Shown: positions 8,926 through 18,096, numbered from the stretch's first letter. The stretch is DNA of 64,000 nt from Pseudonocardiaceae bacterium YIM PH 21723 (GCA_003600225.1 QZFT01000026.1:49076-113075), one strand, 5' to 3'. Notes: generated from the sequence alone by a model not told the origin. A program made the numbers and translations.

Positions 8926-10473
8926 ATGGAGAACCGAACGCCCTTCCACCACGATGTGTCCCGGCGCGCCCTGCTCGCCGGTGGGGCCGGTGCCGCGCTG
9001 CTGGGGGTCGTCAATCCGGGTACCGCGGCCGCACTGGTGCGGCCGGACCGGCCGTTGCTCACCCACGGAGTGCAGTCCGGCGACGTCACCTCCACCTCGG
9101 GTCTGGTGTGGACCCGCAGTGACCGGCCCGCCCGCATGATCGTCGAGGTCTCGCCCGACCCGTCCTTCCGGTTCAAGCGCACCGTGGCCGGCCCCTGGCT
9201 GACCCCGGACACCGACGGCACGGGCCAGGTGCGGATCAACGGCCTGCTGCCCGGCAGCCAGGTGCACTACCGGGTGCGCGCCGAGGGAGACCGGGGCGGC
9301 AGCGAACCGGTCGTCGGCAGCTTCCGCACCACGCCGCTGGTGTTCGACCGGCAGGACGTGCGGTTCCTGTGGTCTGGTGACACCGTCGGTCAGGGCTGGG
9401 GCAGTAACCCGGACCTGGGCGGCATGCGGATCTTCTCCGCGATGGCCGACCGGAACCCGCACTTCTTCGTGCACAGCGGCGACACCGTCTACGCCGACGG
9501 CCCGCTGACCGAGACGGTGACGCTGCCCGACGGCCGGGTTTGGCGCAACGTGGTCACCCCGGAGAAGACCAAGGTCGCCGAGACGCTTGCCGAGTACCGC
9601 GGCCAGTACGCCTACAACCTGCTGGATGCCAACTATCGCCGGTTCAACTCGCTGGTGCCGCAGTACAACCAGTGGGACGACCACGAGGTCCGCAACAACT
9701 GGTACCCGGGGCAGATCCTGACCGATGACCGGTACACCGAGAAGAACGTGGACGTGCTGGCCGAGCGCGCCTTCCAGGCGTTCCACGAGTGGGTGCCGCT
9801 GGACCCGTGGAAGGCCGAGGACGGCCGGGTGTACCGCAAGTTCCGCTACGGCAGGCACCTGGAGATCTTCCTGCTGGACATGCGCACCTACCGGGACCGC
9901 AACTCACCCGGCGACAAGCCCTACGAGCGCATCCTCGGCGACAAGCAGGCCCGCTGGCTGGCGAACGAGGTCGCCGACTCCAGCGCCACCTGGAAGATCA
10001 TCGCCTCGGACATGCCGCTCGGCGTGGTGGTCCCGGATGGCAAGGACATCGAGGCGGTCGCCAACGGCAAGCCCGGCGTGCCCACCGGCCGCGAGGCGGA
10101 GATCGCCTGGGTGCTGGACCAGTGGAACCGGCGCGGCGTGCGCAACACCGTGTGGCTGACCGCGGACGTGCACTACTCGGCGGCGCACCACTACGACCCC
10201 AGTCGCGCGGCGGTGCAGAACTTCCACCCGTTCTGGGAGTTCGTCTCCGGCCCGCTCAACGCCGGCGCCTTCGGCCCCAACGCCCTGGATTCGACCTTCG
10301 GCCCGAAGGTGGAGTTCGTGCACGCGCCGCCGGCGCCGAACTCGTCGCCACTGGACGGCTTCCAGCACTTCGGCGAGATCGACGTGCGTGGCGCCACCGG
10401 TGAACTGACGGTCAACCTGCGCAACGCCGCCGGTGTATCGCTGTGGAACCGGACGCTGAAGCCCGAGCGGTAA
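8926..10473 (+). CDS. phoD: alkaline phosphatase D, Tat-exported
   Basis: A 515-residue PhoD-family metallophosphoesterase. The N-terminus has a twin-arginine signal (DVSRRALLAGGAGAALLG), then an Ig-like N-terminal domain (HGVQSGDVTSTSGLVWTR). The catalytic domain has FLWSGDTVGQGWG, FVHSGDTVYADG, NQWDDHEVRNNW and WLTADVHYSAAHHY, which supply metal ligands in this family. It probably acts outside the membrane as a phosphodiesterase/monoesterase that scavenges phosphate. The ATG at 8926 is chosen because it places the twin arginines near the start. No clear pho box was found. Confidence 0.92.
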   Translation: MENRTPFHHDVSRRALLAGGAGAALLGVVNPGTAAALVRPDRPLLTHGVQSGDVTSTSGLVWTRSDRPARMIVEVSPDPSFRFKRTVAGPWLTPDTDGTGQVRINGLLPGSQVHYRVRAEGDRGGSEPVVGSFRTTPLVFDRQDVRFLWSGDTVGQGWGSNPDLGGMRIFSAMADRNPHFFVHSGDTVYADGPLTETVTLPDGRVWRNVVTPEKTKVAETLAEYRGQYAYNLLDANYRRFNSLVPQYNQWDDHEVRNNWYPGQILTDDRYTEKNVDVLAERAFQAFHEWVPLDPWKAEDGRVYRKFRYGRHLEIFLLDMRTYRDRNSPGDKPYERILGDKQARWLANEVADSSATWKIIASDMPLGVVVPDGKDIEAVANGKPGVPTGREAEIAWVLDQWNRRGVRNTVWLTADVHYSAAHHYDPSRAAVQNFHPFWEFVSGPLNAGAFGPNALDSTFGPKVEFVHAPPAPNSSPLDGFQHFGEIDVRGATGELTVNLRNAAGVSLWNRTLKPER

Positions 10474-10514
10474 ATCGGTTGCCGGGGATCTCTGGTCGCG
10501 GCACTGTCGGAGGA

Positions 10515-10898
10515 ATGCCGCGACTGGAGATCCACGAAATCACTGTTAACGCGCATGACCCGATGTTGCTGGCCCGGTTCTGGGCTTCGTTGCTGGATCG
10601 GGAGATCGGGCCTGGGGACATGCCGCAGCACGACTCGGTTCTTGTTCTGCCTTCGGACGGGCAACCTGGATTGTTGTTCTTGCGGGTTCCCTCGGGGAAG
10701 TCTGCCGCTAATCGGATCCACTTTGATGTGTGGCCGGTGGGGGAGTTGCGGGAGTGGGGGGTGGCTCGGGCCGTCTCTTTGGGGGCGACTCTTGTTGAGG
10801 ATCACCGGAAGCCTGACGGGAAGGGGTGGGTGGTTTTTGCGGATCCGGAGGGGAATGAGTTTTGTGTGGGGCGGTCTGCGGGGGAGCGCCGCGGTTAG
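10515..10898 (+). CDS. VOC family protein (glyoxalase-like)
   Basis: A 127-residue single-domain VOC protein starting at ATG 10515 behind a GGAGG ribosome site. The order is LEIHEITVNAHDPMLLARFW, a middle strand ending in NRIHFDVWPVGEL, and a C-terminus with VVFADPEGNEFCVG, the typical actinobacterial glyoxalase-like domain pattern. The substrate is unknown. Its second half is rich in GGG/TTG runs and has a different codon feel from phoD. Confidence 0.8.
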   Translation: MPRLEIHEITVNAHDPMLLARFWASLLDREIGPGDMPQHDSVLVLPSDGQPGLLFLRVPSGKSAANRIHFDVWPVGELREWGVARAVSLGATLVEDHRKPDGKGWVVFADPEGNEFCVGRSAGERRG

Positions 10899-10910
10899 GG
10901 GCTTCTGGGT

Positions 10911-10994
10911 GTTGTCGAAGGATGGCTTTGGAGGGGGAGACGGGTTTCGGGTTTGGTCTTTCCTGCCTTCGTGTTGGGTGGGGGCACGCCAGTC
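10911..10994 (+). repeat. dispersed intergenic repeat, copy A
   Basis: About 84 bp shared with two other places in the window (62736-62823 same strand, 62966-63055 opposite strand). Common blocks are GGCTTTGGAGGGGGAGACGGG, then TCTTTCCTGCC, then GGGTGGGGGCACGCC. It lies directly after a VOC gene and before an unrelated palindrome. It does not look coding. Confidence 0.75.
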
Positions 10995-11016
10995 TTTCCT
11001 TTTGGGTCTCTAGGTT

Positions 11017-11071
11017 CCGAAGTTGACGATGTTCGCGGCGAGGAACGAGCCCCGAACATCGTCAACTTCGG
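11017..11071. repeat. 19-bp-arm palindrome (GATGTTCGCGG family), copy 1
   Basis: Perfect 19-bp inverted arms (11017-11035 and 11053-11071; left arm CCGAAGTTGACGATGTTCG) around a 17-nt loop. The arm sequence is closely related to the palindrome at 16975-17018. It could act as a transcription terminator for the VOC gene or as a mobile palindromic unit. It lies 88 bp before the HNH gene. Confidence 0.8.
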
Positions 11072-11158
11072 GGCACTTGATGGGCCCTTCGCTGGGAGCG
11101 AACCAGCATCACCCGATAGGGATTGGCTAACGATCTTCACCGTCGGCATGATGAACAT

Positions 11159-12328
11159 ATGGGCGAAAACCTCCTTCTGAGCATCGCGGACACCCTGTCC
11201 GTCGATCCGCGATCGCTCACGCCCATCCAGCTTCACGCCCGCGAAGAAGCCCTCTACCAAGCCAAGACCATCATCGAAGCCGCGCTGATCGACACCATCG
11301 GCGTGATGGACTCACGCGGCACCACGGAGACCACCGAAGTGCTGCCGACCCGGCAGTGGTTGCGGGCTCGTCACCGCACCAGCTGGCGCGAAGCCAAAGA
11401 CCTCGTCGCCCTGAGCCACGCCCTGAAAGTACTGCCGCTCACCGACAAACTCTTCAAAGCCGGAGAGATCACCCTGGCCCATGTCCAGGTCATCGCGCGT
11501 GGTTTGAATCGGACCACCAGCGTGACCCGCGCCGGATTCCTGGACGCCGAACACATCTACTCCGAACTAGCCCGCGTCGAGACACCGGAAAAGGTGGAAT
11601 GGGCGATCCGCTACCTGCTCGCACAGCTGGATCCCGATGCCGAGGATGAGAAGGCCCTCGACCGGTATGAGAAGCGGGGCTTGGACTTCTTCGAGTCCGA
11701 TGGGTTCATGCAGTTGCGCGGTTGTCTGGATTCGAGCACCGGCGCGAAGGTGAAGGCGGCGATCGACGCGGTGATAAAGCCACCGGCAGCCGATGACCAG
11801 CGGACCGCCTCCCAGCGGCGGGCCGACGCATTGGGTGAGGTGTGTGATCGGGCCTTGCGCGGTGACTCGCTGCCCTCCAGTGGTGGTCAGCGGGCGCAGG
11901 TCAACATCACCTGCACCCTCTCGGAGCTGATGAACGCCGGTGCCCTCACCGGACAAGCGGTGATCGACGGAGTCGGGGTTATCGACCCGGAGACCCTGCG
12001 GCGGATCGCGTGCGACTGCAACGTCTCCCGGATCCTGCTCGGCCCCAGAGGCGAAGTCCTCGATGTCGGGCGGTCGACCCGAGTCGCACCTGTGGCGCTG
12101 CGGAGAGCACTGAGCTTGCGGGACGAGCACTGCTCCTGGGACGGCTGCGAAGCGCCCGCGCGATATTGCGATGTGCACCATGTGGAGGTGCACTGGGCAC
12201 ACGGTGGCGAGACCAACCTGAAGAACTGCGGGCTGTATTGCGGCCACCACCACACCGCGATCCACACCTACGACACGGTGACCGTGCGAAGACCGGACGG
12301 TGGGTTCCTCACCCGGCTGCGCAACTGA
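11159..12328 (+). CDS. DUF222 / HNH endonuclease signature protein (13E12-like)
   Basis: A 389-residue member of the DUF222-HNH family, abundant in actinobacteria and related to the mycobacterial 13E12 repeat proteins. The N-terminal 230 residues are helical DUF222. The C-terminus has an HNH nuclease motif with zinc-ligand cysteines: CSWDGCEAPARYCDVHHV, then HGGETNLKNCGLYCGHHHTAIH. The ATG at 11159 is chosen over an upstream in-frame ATG because the family N-terminus fits. The biological role of this family is unknown; many copies are scattered through genomes like selfish genes. Confidence 0.88.
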   Translation: MGENLLLSIADTLSVDPRSLTPIQLHAREEALYQAKTIIEAALIDTIGVMDSRGTTETTEVLPTRQWLRARHRTSWREAKDLVALSHALKVLPLTDKLFKAGEITLAHVQVIARGLNRTTSVTRAGFLDAEHIYSELARVETPEKVEWAIRYLLAQLDPDAEDEKALDRYEKRGLDFFESDGFMQLRGCLDSSTGAKVKAAIDAVIKPPAADDQRTASQRRADALGEVCDRALRGDSLPSSGGQRAQVNITCTLSELMNAGALTGQAVIDGVGVIDPETLRRIACDCNVSRILLGPRGEVLDVGRSTRVAPVALRRALSLRDEHCSWDGCEAPARYCDVHHVEVHWAHGGETNLKNCGLYCGHHHTAIHTYDTVTVRRPDGGFLTRLRN

Positions 12329-12371
12329 GATCACCCGGCGAGGTCTCCGGAGACGAATTAGCGTCGCCGGC

Positions 12372-12947
12372 ATGCAGCGACGACAGTTCCTGACCGGTGC
12401 CCTGCTCACGGCTGCGGGGGCACTCGCCGCTGCGCCCGCCCGGGCGGCGGCGGACGGACCGTGGTTCGACCTGAAACCGGCGACCGACGACAGCGTGTTC
12501 CGCACCGCCTCCTACGTGCGGCCCATGGTCATGCGGCTGGCCGCCAGCGCGGACGAGGTGTGGGCGGGGTTGGTCGCGGACCGGCCGCTGGCCTGGTGCA
12601 CCGCGCTGGACGGGCACTACACCTCGGCCCGGCCGTTCGGGGTCGGGACCACCCGGTTCGTCACGGTGGACCGGGTGCTGCACCTGCGGGAGCGCTTCTT
12701 CCTGTGGAACGAGGCCGAGCGCAGGCACGCGTTCACCGTGCTGCAGACCAATCTGCCGCTGTTCAGCGAGTTCGCCGAGGACTATCGGGTGGAGCCGATC
12801 GACGGTGGCTGCCGGTTCAGCTGGACGATCGCGTTCAGTCCGAACAAGGCGACCGCGCCGGTACTGCCCGCGGTGTTTCCGATCATGAGCAAGACCCTGA
12901 TGGACGGCCTGGTGCGGGACACCGAGCGGCACTTCGGCACCATCTAG
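12372..12947 (+). CDS. exported SRPBCC-like protein
   Basis: 191 residues with a Tat-type leader (MQRRQFLTGALLTAAGALAA, cleavage likely near ARAAA). The remainder resembles a START/SRPBCC ligand-binding fold: VRPMVMRLAASADEVWAGLV at the start, a FVTVDRVLHLRERFF strand pair and a long C-terminal helix. Most SRPBCC proteins are cytoplasmic, so the export signal is unusual. No ligand can be named. Its 3' end overlaps the convergent gene by 4 bp. Confidence 0.7.
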   Translation: MQRRQFLTGALLTAAGALAAAPARAAADGPWFDLKPATDDSVFRTASYVRPMVMRLAASADEVWAGLVADRPLAWCTALDGHYTSARPFGVGTTRFVTVDRVLHLRERFFLWNEAERRHAFTVLQTNLPLFSEFAEDYRVEPIDGGCRFSWTIAFSPNKATAPVLPAVFPIMSKTLMDGLVRDTERHFGTI

Positions 12948-13450
12948 TCCATCTGCGGCAGGGAACGCCACTTCGGGCCGGAACCGCTGTGCCACTGGTG
13001 CAACAGCTCCGTGGCGTGGTGGAACTCGCTCGCCGAGAGCACCACGCCGTCGCGCTCGCCGACCAGCCGGAGCAGGCCGTGCCCGGACTCGACCAAGCCC
13101 TCGGAGCGGGTGTCGACCCGCTCGCCGGTCGTGGTGCGTAACCAGATCCGCTGCGACTTCTGCCCCCACGCGGTGTCCGGGCGGATCTCGATGAGCACCA
13201 CCTGGTCCCGGCCCAGGGTCCGGGTCTTCCACAGGTGACGGACCCGGACCTTCTCCTTGCTCAGGAAGGTGCCGCAGCGGATGTTGCGGGCGATCAACAG
13301 CGCGATCGCCACGAAGATCAGCGTCCACCAGAGCGAGGCGTCCCCGATCGCCCACACGATCAGAATGACGATGAGCAGCAACACAAACTGGATCGCAGCC
13401 CATGCCAGGAACAGTAGGGATCGGGGCTCCAGCCGACGCCAGCGAGTCAT
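12944..13450 (-). CDS. two-helix membrane protein, PH-domain-like
   Basis: 168 residues with two closely spaced hydrophobic segments near the N-terminus (about residues 12-35 and 40-55). A soluble part with a strand-rich pattern follows (LIEIRPDTAWGQKSQRIWLRT), compatible with a bacterial PH-like domain. No named homologue is recognised. It lies between and convergent with the SRPBCC gene, and is followed on the same strand side by the Old Yellow enzyme region. Confidence 0.6.
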   Translation of the reverse strand: MTRWRRLEPRSLLFLAWAAIQFVLLLIVILIVWAIGDASLWWTLIFVAIALLIARNIRCGTFLSKEKVRVRHLWKTRTLGRDQVVLIEIRPDTAWGQKSQRIWLRTTTGERVDTRSEGLVESGHGLLRLVGERDGVVLSASEFHHATELLHQWHSGSGPKWRSLPQMD

Positions 13451-13502
13451 ACCCGCATGATCGGCGATCTTCTCACGCCTCGGTTAGGCCATTCGGCCGA
13501 AC

Positions 13503-14600
13503 TCAGTACAGGGTGCCGAGAACGGACTTGTCGAAGGCGACGGTCTCGTCCAGCTTGTCGGCGATGGCCTTCGCCGCCCAGTCCGGGTTGGACAGCAGCG
13601 CCCGGCCCACGGCGATGATGTCGAACTCGTCCCGCTCCAGCCGGTCCAGCAACTGCTCGACGCCGGTGGTCTGCGCCGGGCCACCCATGGGCGCGGCGCG
13701 GCCGGCGAATTCCTGGTCCAGGCCGACGGATCCCACCGAGATGGCCGGCTTGCCGGTGATCTTCTTGACCCAGCCGGCCAGGTTCAGGTCGCTGCCGTCG
13801 AACTCGGGCAGCCAGTAACGGCGGGTGGAGGCGTGGAAGGCGTCGACGCCGGCGTCCGCGAGGGGAGTCAGCAGCTGCTCCAGCTCACCGGGGGTCGGCG
13901 CGAGCTTGGCGTCGTAGTGGCCGGACTTCCACTGGGAGAAGCGCAGCACGATGGGGAAGTCCGCGGACACCTCGGCGCGGACCGCCTTGACGAGCTCGAT
14001 GACGAACCGGGCACGGGCCTGGAGTGAGCCGCCGTAGCCGTCGGCCCGCTGGTTGGTGCCGTCCCACAGGAAGCTGTCGAGCAGGTAGCCGTGCGCGCCG
14101 TGCAGCTCGGCGCCGTCGAAGCCCAGTCGCTCGGCGTTGGCTGCAGCCTGGGCGAAGGCGGCGATGATCGCGTCGATGTCCTGCTGGGTCATCGGCTCGC
14201 CGATCTTCTCCCCATCCAGGTTCAATCCGGACGGGGTGTCGGCCTGCGGGTCGGTCTCGGTGCGCGCCGGGCCGGTGTGCCACAGCTGCGGGATGATCTT
14301 GCCGCCCGCGGCGTGCACGCGCTCGACGACCTTCGCCCAGCCGGCGAGGGCCTCGTCTCCGTGGAAGTGCGGCACCCGGGAGTAGGCGCTCGCGGCGTCC
14401 CGGTCGACGTAGGTGCCCTCGGTGATGATCAGGCCGACCTGGCCCTGCGCGCGGCGCTCGTAGTAGGCGGCGACATCCTCGCCGGGAATGCCGTCGGGGG
14501 AGAACCGGCGGGTCATCGGCGCCATGGCGATGCGGTTGGGCACCGTGAGCCGCCCGATGCTGAACGGGCGGTCCAAGACCTGCTGGATCCTCGACGTCAT
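13503..14600 (-). CDS. Old Yellow enzyme family ene-reductase (NADH:flavin oxidoreductase)
   Basis: A 365-residue FMN-dependent TIM-barrel enzyme. Family marks are LTVPNRIAMAPMTR near the N-terminus, the substrate-binding His pair in GAELHGAHGYLLDSFL, the following GGSLQARARFVIELV, and the phosphate-binding IIAVGRALLSNPDW. Such enzymes reduce activated C=C bonds with NADPH; the natural substrate is unknown. It is divergent from a TetR gene at 14740, a common arrangement where the repressor responds to the enzyme's substrate. Confidence 0.92.
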   Translation of the reverse strand: MTSRIQQVLDRPFSIGRLTVPNRIAMAPMTRRFSPDGIPGEDVAAYYERRAQGQVGLIITEGTYVDRDAASAYSRVPHFHGDEALAGWAKVVERVHAAGGKIIPQLWHTGPARTETDPQADTPSGLNLDGEKIGEPMTQQDIDAIIAAFAQAAANAERLGFDGAELHGAHGYLLDSFLWDGTNQRADGYGGSLQARARFVIELVKAVRAEVSADFPIVLRFSQWKSGHYDAKLAPTPGELEQLLTPLADAGVDAFHASTRRYWLPEFDGSDLNLAGWVKKITGKPAISVGSVGLDQEFAGRAAPMGGPAQTTGVEQLLDRLERDEFDIIAVGRALLSNPDWAAKAIADKLDETVAFDKSVLGTLY

Positions 14601-14739
14601 GCCAGACTCCTAAATCTGTAACGGGCGTTATGTGCCTCAACGCCCATTTAACGTGCCCCGATTCCCAGAACTCGACGAATGGCGACCCAGCTCACGCCGG
14701 AACCTTGCTGAAGCTATGAATCAGTGCTTCACTTCTTGC

Positions 14740-15351
14740 ATGGTGTACCGCAGGACCGAGGCCATCCAGCAACGCCTGGACGCCCAGCGCGAGACCGTGC
14801 TGGACGCCGCCGAACGACTGCTGTCCGAACAGGGCTACGCCGGCTGCACCATGGCCGCGGTCGCCGCGAAGGCGGGTGTGGCCACCGGCACCGTCTACAA
14901 GCACTTCGCCACCAAGTCCGAGCTGGCCACCGAGCTGTTCCGCCAGGTGTGCACCAGGGAGGTCAACGCCGTCGCCAAGGCGGCCGCCGTGCCCGGCACG
15001 CTCACCGAACGCGTCACCACCGTCGTGGAGGCCGGCGTCGGCCGCGCTATGAAGGCCCCACGCCGCGCCTACGCACTGCTGGCCGAACCCGTGGATCCGG
15101 GTGTCGAGGCCGAGCGCCTGAAGTTCCGCCGTGCCTTCCGCGACGTCATCGCCTCGGTGATCACCGAGGGGGTCGCCGGCGGCATCCTGCCACCGCAGGA
15201 CCCGCAGCTCACGGCGGCCGCACTGATCGGCGCCATCGCCGAAGCCATGGTCGGCCCCCTCGCCGAGGGAACCGCCCAGCCCGACTTCCTTCCCAACATG
15301 GTCACGTTCGCCATTCGCGCCATTGGAGGTAGCGATGCCCCCCACTCATGA
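14740..15351 (+). CDS. TetR-family regulator
   Basis: About 203 residues. The N-terminal DNA-binding domain reads TVLDAAERLLSEQGYAGCTMAAV, then KAGVATGTVYKHFATKSEL, a standard TetR helix-turn-helix. The ATG at 14740 (MVYRRTEAIQQRL) is preferred; earlier in-frame ATGs at 14632 and 14716 add non-conserved residues. Its 3' end overlaps the AidB-like gene by 17 bp, so the two are probably co-transcribed, and it is divergent from the ene-reductase. Control of both units is likely but inferred. Confidence 0.85.
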   Translation: MVYRRTEAIQQRLDAQRETVLDAAERLLSEQGYAGCTMAAVAAKAGVATGTVYKHFATKSELATELFRQVCTREVNAVAKAAAVPGTLTERVTTVVEAGVGRAMKAPRRAYALLAEPVDPGVEAERLKFRRAFRDVIASVITEGVAGGILPPQDPQLTAAALIGAIAEAMVGPLAEGTAQPDFLPNMVTFAIRAIGGSDAPHS

Positions 15352-16969
15352 GGTTCTCAACCAGGCCACGCCCCTGGTCGACTACGACGTTGCAGCCAGC
15401 CCGGTGCTGATCGAGAGCCTGCACCGCGAAGGCGGCGGCTGGGCGGAGGACGAGCTGCACGAGCTGGGCCGGATCGCCGGTTCCGCGCAGGCCCAGGAGT
15501 GGGGCCGGGTCGTGGAGAACGTCCCGCCGGTCCTGCACACCCACGACCGCTACGGGCACCGCATCGACGAGGTGGAGTTCCACCCGTACTGGCACGAGCT
15601 GATGACCGTGTCCACCCGCTTCGGCATGACCGGCGGTCCCTGGCGGGACCCGAAGCCCGGCGCGCACGTCGCCCGCAGCGCGAAGTTCATCGCCTGGGGC
15701 CCGGTCGACGCCGGTCACATGTGCCCGATCGTCATGACCTACGCGGCGATCCCCGCGCTGCGCAAGAGCCCGGAGCTGGCCGCGATCTACGAGCCGGGCC
15801 TCATCGCACCGGAATACGAGTTCGGCCTGCGTAACCCGGTCGAGAAGCGTGGCCTGATCGCGGGCATGTCGATGACCGAGAAGCAGGGCGGATCGGACGT
15901 CCGCGCCAACACCACCACCGCGACACCGAACTCCGATGGCACGTACACCATCGTCGGCCACAAGTGGTTCACCTCCGCGCCGATGTCCGACGTGTTCCTC
16001 ACCCTCGCGCAGACGCAGAACGGGCTGTCCTGTTTCCTGCTGCCCCGCGTGCTGCCGGACGGCACCCGCAACAACCTGCGGCTGCAACGGCTGAAGGACA
16101 AGCTGGGCAACCGGTCGAACGCCTCCAGCGAGATCGAGTACGACAACGCCGTCGGCTGGCTCGTCGGTGAGGAGGGCAGGGGAGTACCCACCATCATCGA
16201 GATGGTGAACCTGACCCGGCTCGACTGCGCGGTCTCCGGCGCGGCTAGCGCCCGCATCGGACTGAACCAGGCCATCCACCACGCCAAGCACCGCAAGGCG
16301 TTCGGTGACCTGCTGATCAACCAGCCGCTGATGCGCAATGTGCTGGCCGACCTGGCCATCGACGCCGAGGTCAACACCATGCTCAGCCTGCGGCTGGCGC
16401 GGGCGGTCGACGAGTCGGTGGCCGGCGACGAGAACGAGGCCCTGTTCCGGCGGCTGGCCAACGCGGTCGCCAAGTACTGGATGTGCAAGCGCGCCCCCTC
16501 GCACGCCTTCGAAGCCCTGGAGTGCCTGGGCGGCAACGGTTATGTGGAGGAGTCGGGCATGCCGCGGCTCTACCGCGAGGCCCCGCTGAACTCCATCTGG
16601 GAGGGCTCGGGCAATGTGGCCGCGCTCGACTCGCTGCGCGCGATGGCCAAGCAGCCGGAGTCGCTCGGAGTGCTGTTCGCCGAGCTGGAGGCCGCCGAGG
16701 GCCGGGACCGGCACTACGACGAGGCGCTGCGGGAACTGCGCAAGGAGTTCTCCGACCTGGAGGACATGCAGTACCGGGCCCGCCGCGTGGTGGAGCGCAT
16801 CGCGCTGCTGCTGCAGGGCTCGCTGGTGCTCCAGCACGGCAACCCCGCTGTCGCCGAGGCCTTCTGCGTGACCCGCCTCGGCCACGACTGGGGCCACGCG
16901 TACGGCACGCTGCCCCGGGGCCTGGACATCGACACGATCATCAACCGGGCCACCCCAGAGGACGTGTGA
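15335..16969 (+). CDS. AidB-like acyl-CoA dehydrogenase
   Basis: 544 residues with the acyl-CoA dehydrogenase core (GMSMTEKQGGSDVRAN, then WFTSAPMSDVFLTLAQT) and the long N-terminal extension typical of AidB (VLNQATPLVDYDV, then FHPYWHELM). E. coli AidB belongs to the alkylation-damage response and binds DNA through an added C-terminal region; this protein also has a long C-terminal helical part. The start at 15335 has a good GGAGG site. Which acyl-CoA, if any, it oxidises is unknown. Confidence 0.88.
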   Translation: MPPTHEVLNQATPLVDYDVAASPVLIESLHREGGGWAEDELHELGRIAGSAQAQEWGRVVENVPPVLHTHDRYGHRIDEVEFHPYWHELMTVSTRFGMTGGPWRDPKPGAHVARSAKFIAWGPVDAGHMCPIVMTYAAIPALRKSPELAAIYEPGLIAPEYEFGLRNPVEKRGLIAGMSMTEKQGGSDVRANTTTATPNSDGTYTIVGHKWFTSAPMSDVFLTLAQTQNGLSCFLLPRVLPDGTRNNLRLQRLKDKLGNRSNASSEIEYDNAVGWLVGEEGRGVPTIIEMVNLTRLDCAVSGAASARIGLNQAIHHAKHRKAFGDLLINQPLMRNVLADLAIDAEVNTMLSLRLARAVDESVAGDENEALFRRLANAVAKYWMCKRAPSHAFEALECLGGNGYVEESGMPRLYREAPLNSIWEGSGNVAALDSLRAMAKQPESLGVLFAELEAAEGRDRHYDEALRELRKEFSDLEDMQYRARRVVERIALLLQGSLVLQHGNPAVAEAFCVTRLGHDWGHAYGTLPRGLDIDTIINRATPEDV

Positions 16970-16974
16970 TCACT

Positions 16975-17018
16975 CCGGAGTTGGGGATGTTCGCGGCCGC
17001 GAACATCGCCAACTCCGG
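16975..17018. terminator. 22-bp-arm palindrome (GATGTTCGCGG family), copy 2
   Basis: Two 22-bp arms meet with no loop at GCGGCCGC and have one mismatch (left arm starts CCGGAGTTGGGGATGTTCG). It sits between the stop codons of two convergent genes, a natural place for a bidirectional terminator. The arm sequence matches the palindrome at 11017-11071 in most positions. Confidence 0.75.
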
Positions 17019-17023
17019 GTCCT

Positions 17024-18046
17024 TCAGTCCTTCTTGAACTGGGCGCGCTTGTAGTCGCCGTAGGGCTCGTCGCGCTCGCGGACCGCCTCGCGGAAACCCA
17101 CGGTGGCGGCGCGCAGCTGGAAGGCGTAGCCCTCGCGGGTGTGCCGGGAGACGCCGTCGAACACGGTGCTGATCATTCCGGAGTTCTGCACGCCTTGCGC
17201 CAGTAGCGCGGAGTTGAGCGCCAGCTTGGCCATCATCAGCTGGTTGACCGGCATCCGGGCGATCCGCTCGACCAGTGCCTCGGTCCGCTCGTCCAGCTCC
17301 TCCGCCGGACAGGACTCCACGGCGAGGCCCCACTCGGCGGCCTGCTTGCCGCTGATGCAGTCACCGGTGAACAGCAGCCGCTTGGCCCGCTGGTCGCCGA
17401 GCCGGTGCGCCCACATACCGGCGGCCGGGATGCCCCAGGTCCGGGTGGGCGGGTAGCCGATCTTGGTGTCGTCGGCGCAGATGATCTGGTCGCTGAACAA
17501 CGCGATGTCCGTGCCACCGGCGACGGCGAAACCGTGCAGCTTGGACACGGTGGGCTTGTTGGCGTGCAGCAGGCTGGAGAACCCCTTGTTGAACCGGCTC
17601 ATCATCGCGTAGTCGAGCATCGGGTCCCAGGTGCCCCATGGGTTGTGGTTCATGGCCTGGGCGATGGGATCGACCGCGGTACCCGTCACCTCGTCGACAC
17701 CACCATCGGGCGCGCCGCCCCGCTCGGCGAACATCCCCAGGTCGTAGCCGCCGCAGAAGCCCTTGCCCCGGCCGGACACCAGCATGACGTGCACCCGCGG
17801 GTCCAGGTCCGCACGCTCCACGGCGTGCGCCAGCTCCAGTGGGGTGTCCGGAGTGATCGTGTTGCCCTTCTCCGGCCGGTTGAAGGTGATCCGGGCGACC
17901 CGGCCGTCCCGCTCGTAGGTCAGCGTGCGGTAGTCCCGGTCGAAATCGGGAGCCGGCCTGCCCTGCCACGGGGAGTCGGGCACCTCGGTCCAGTTCTCGT
18001 ACCAGGCCGCGGGCCGCTGCCCGGAATGTGACTCCTGAGCTGTCAT
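17024..18046 (-). CDS. crotonase / enoyl-CoA hydratase-isomerase family protein
   Basis: 340 residues. Crotonase-fold marks are ARITFNRPEKGNTITPDT, the oxyanion-hole region VSGRGKGFCGGYDLGMFAE and the second oxyanion block KPTVSKLHGFAVAGGTDIAL. A roughly 45-residue insertion (AMNHNPWGTWDPMLDYAMM) after the first block is longer than in standard hydratases and is typical of an actinobacterial subgroup. The ATG at 18046 is chosen. It is divergent from a TetR gene with a palindromic operator between them. Confidence 0.85.
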   Translation of the reverse strand: MTAQESHSGQRPAAWYENWTEVPDSPWQGRPAPDFDRDYRTLTYERDGRVARITFNRPEKGNTITPDTPLELAHAVERADLDPRVHVMLVSGRGKGFCGGYDLGMFAERGGAPDGGVDEVTGTAVDPIAQAMNHNPWGTWDPMLDYAMMSRFNKGFSSLLHANKPTVSKLHGFAVAGGTDIALFSDQIICADDTKIGYPPTRTWGIPAAGMWAHRLGDQRAKRLLFTGDCISGKQAAEWGLAVESCPAEELDERTEALVERIARMPVNQLMMAKLALNSALLAQGVQNSGMISTVFDGVSRHTREGYAFQLRAATVGFREAVRERDEPYGDYKRAQFKKD

Positions 18047-18072
18047 GGCACCCAGCCTGCGGCACGGCAACA

Positions 18073-18096
18073 TTGACAGTCAATACTGACTGTGAA
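18073..18096. promoter_or_regulatory. TetR-type operator candidate
   Basis: A perfect 7-bp inverted repeat ACAGTCA-atac-TGACTGT at 18076-18093, extended by flanking TT/AA pairs. It lies in the 62-bp gap between the crotonase start (18046) and the TetR start (18109), the expected place for an autorepressed divergent operator. Confidence 0.7.
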
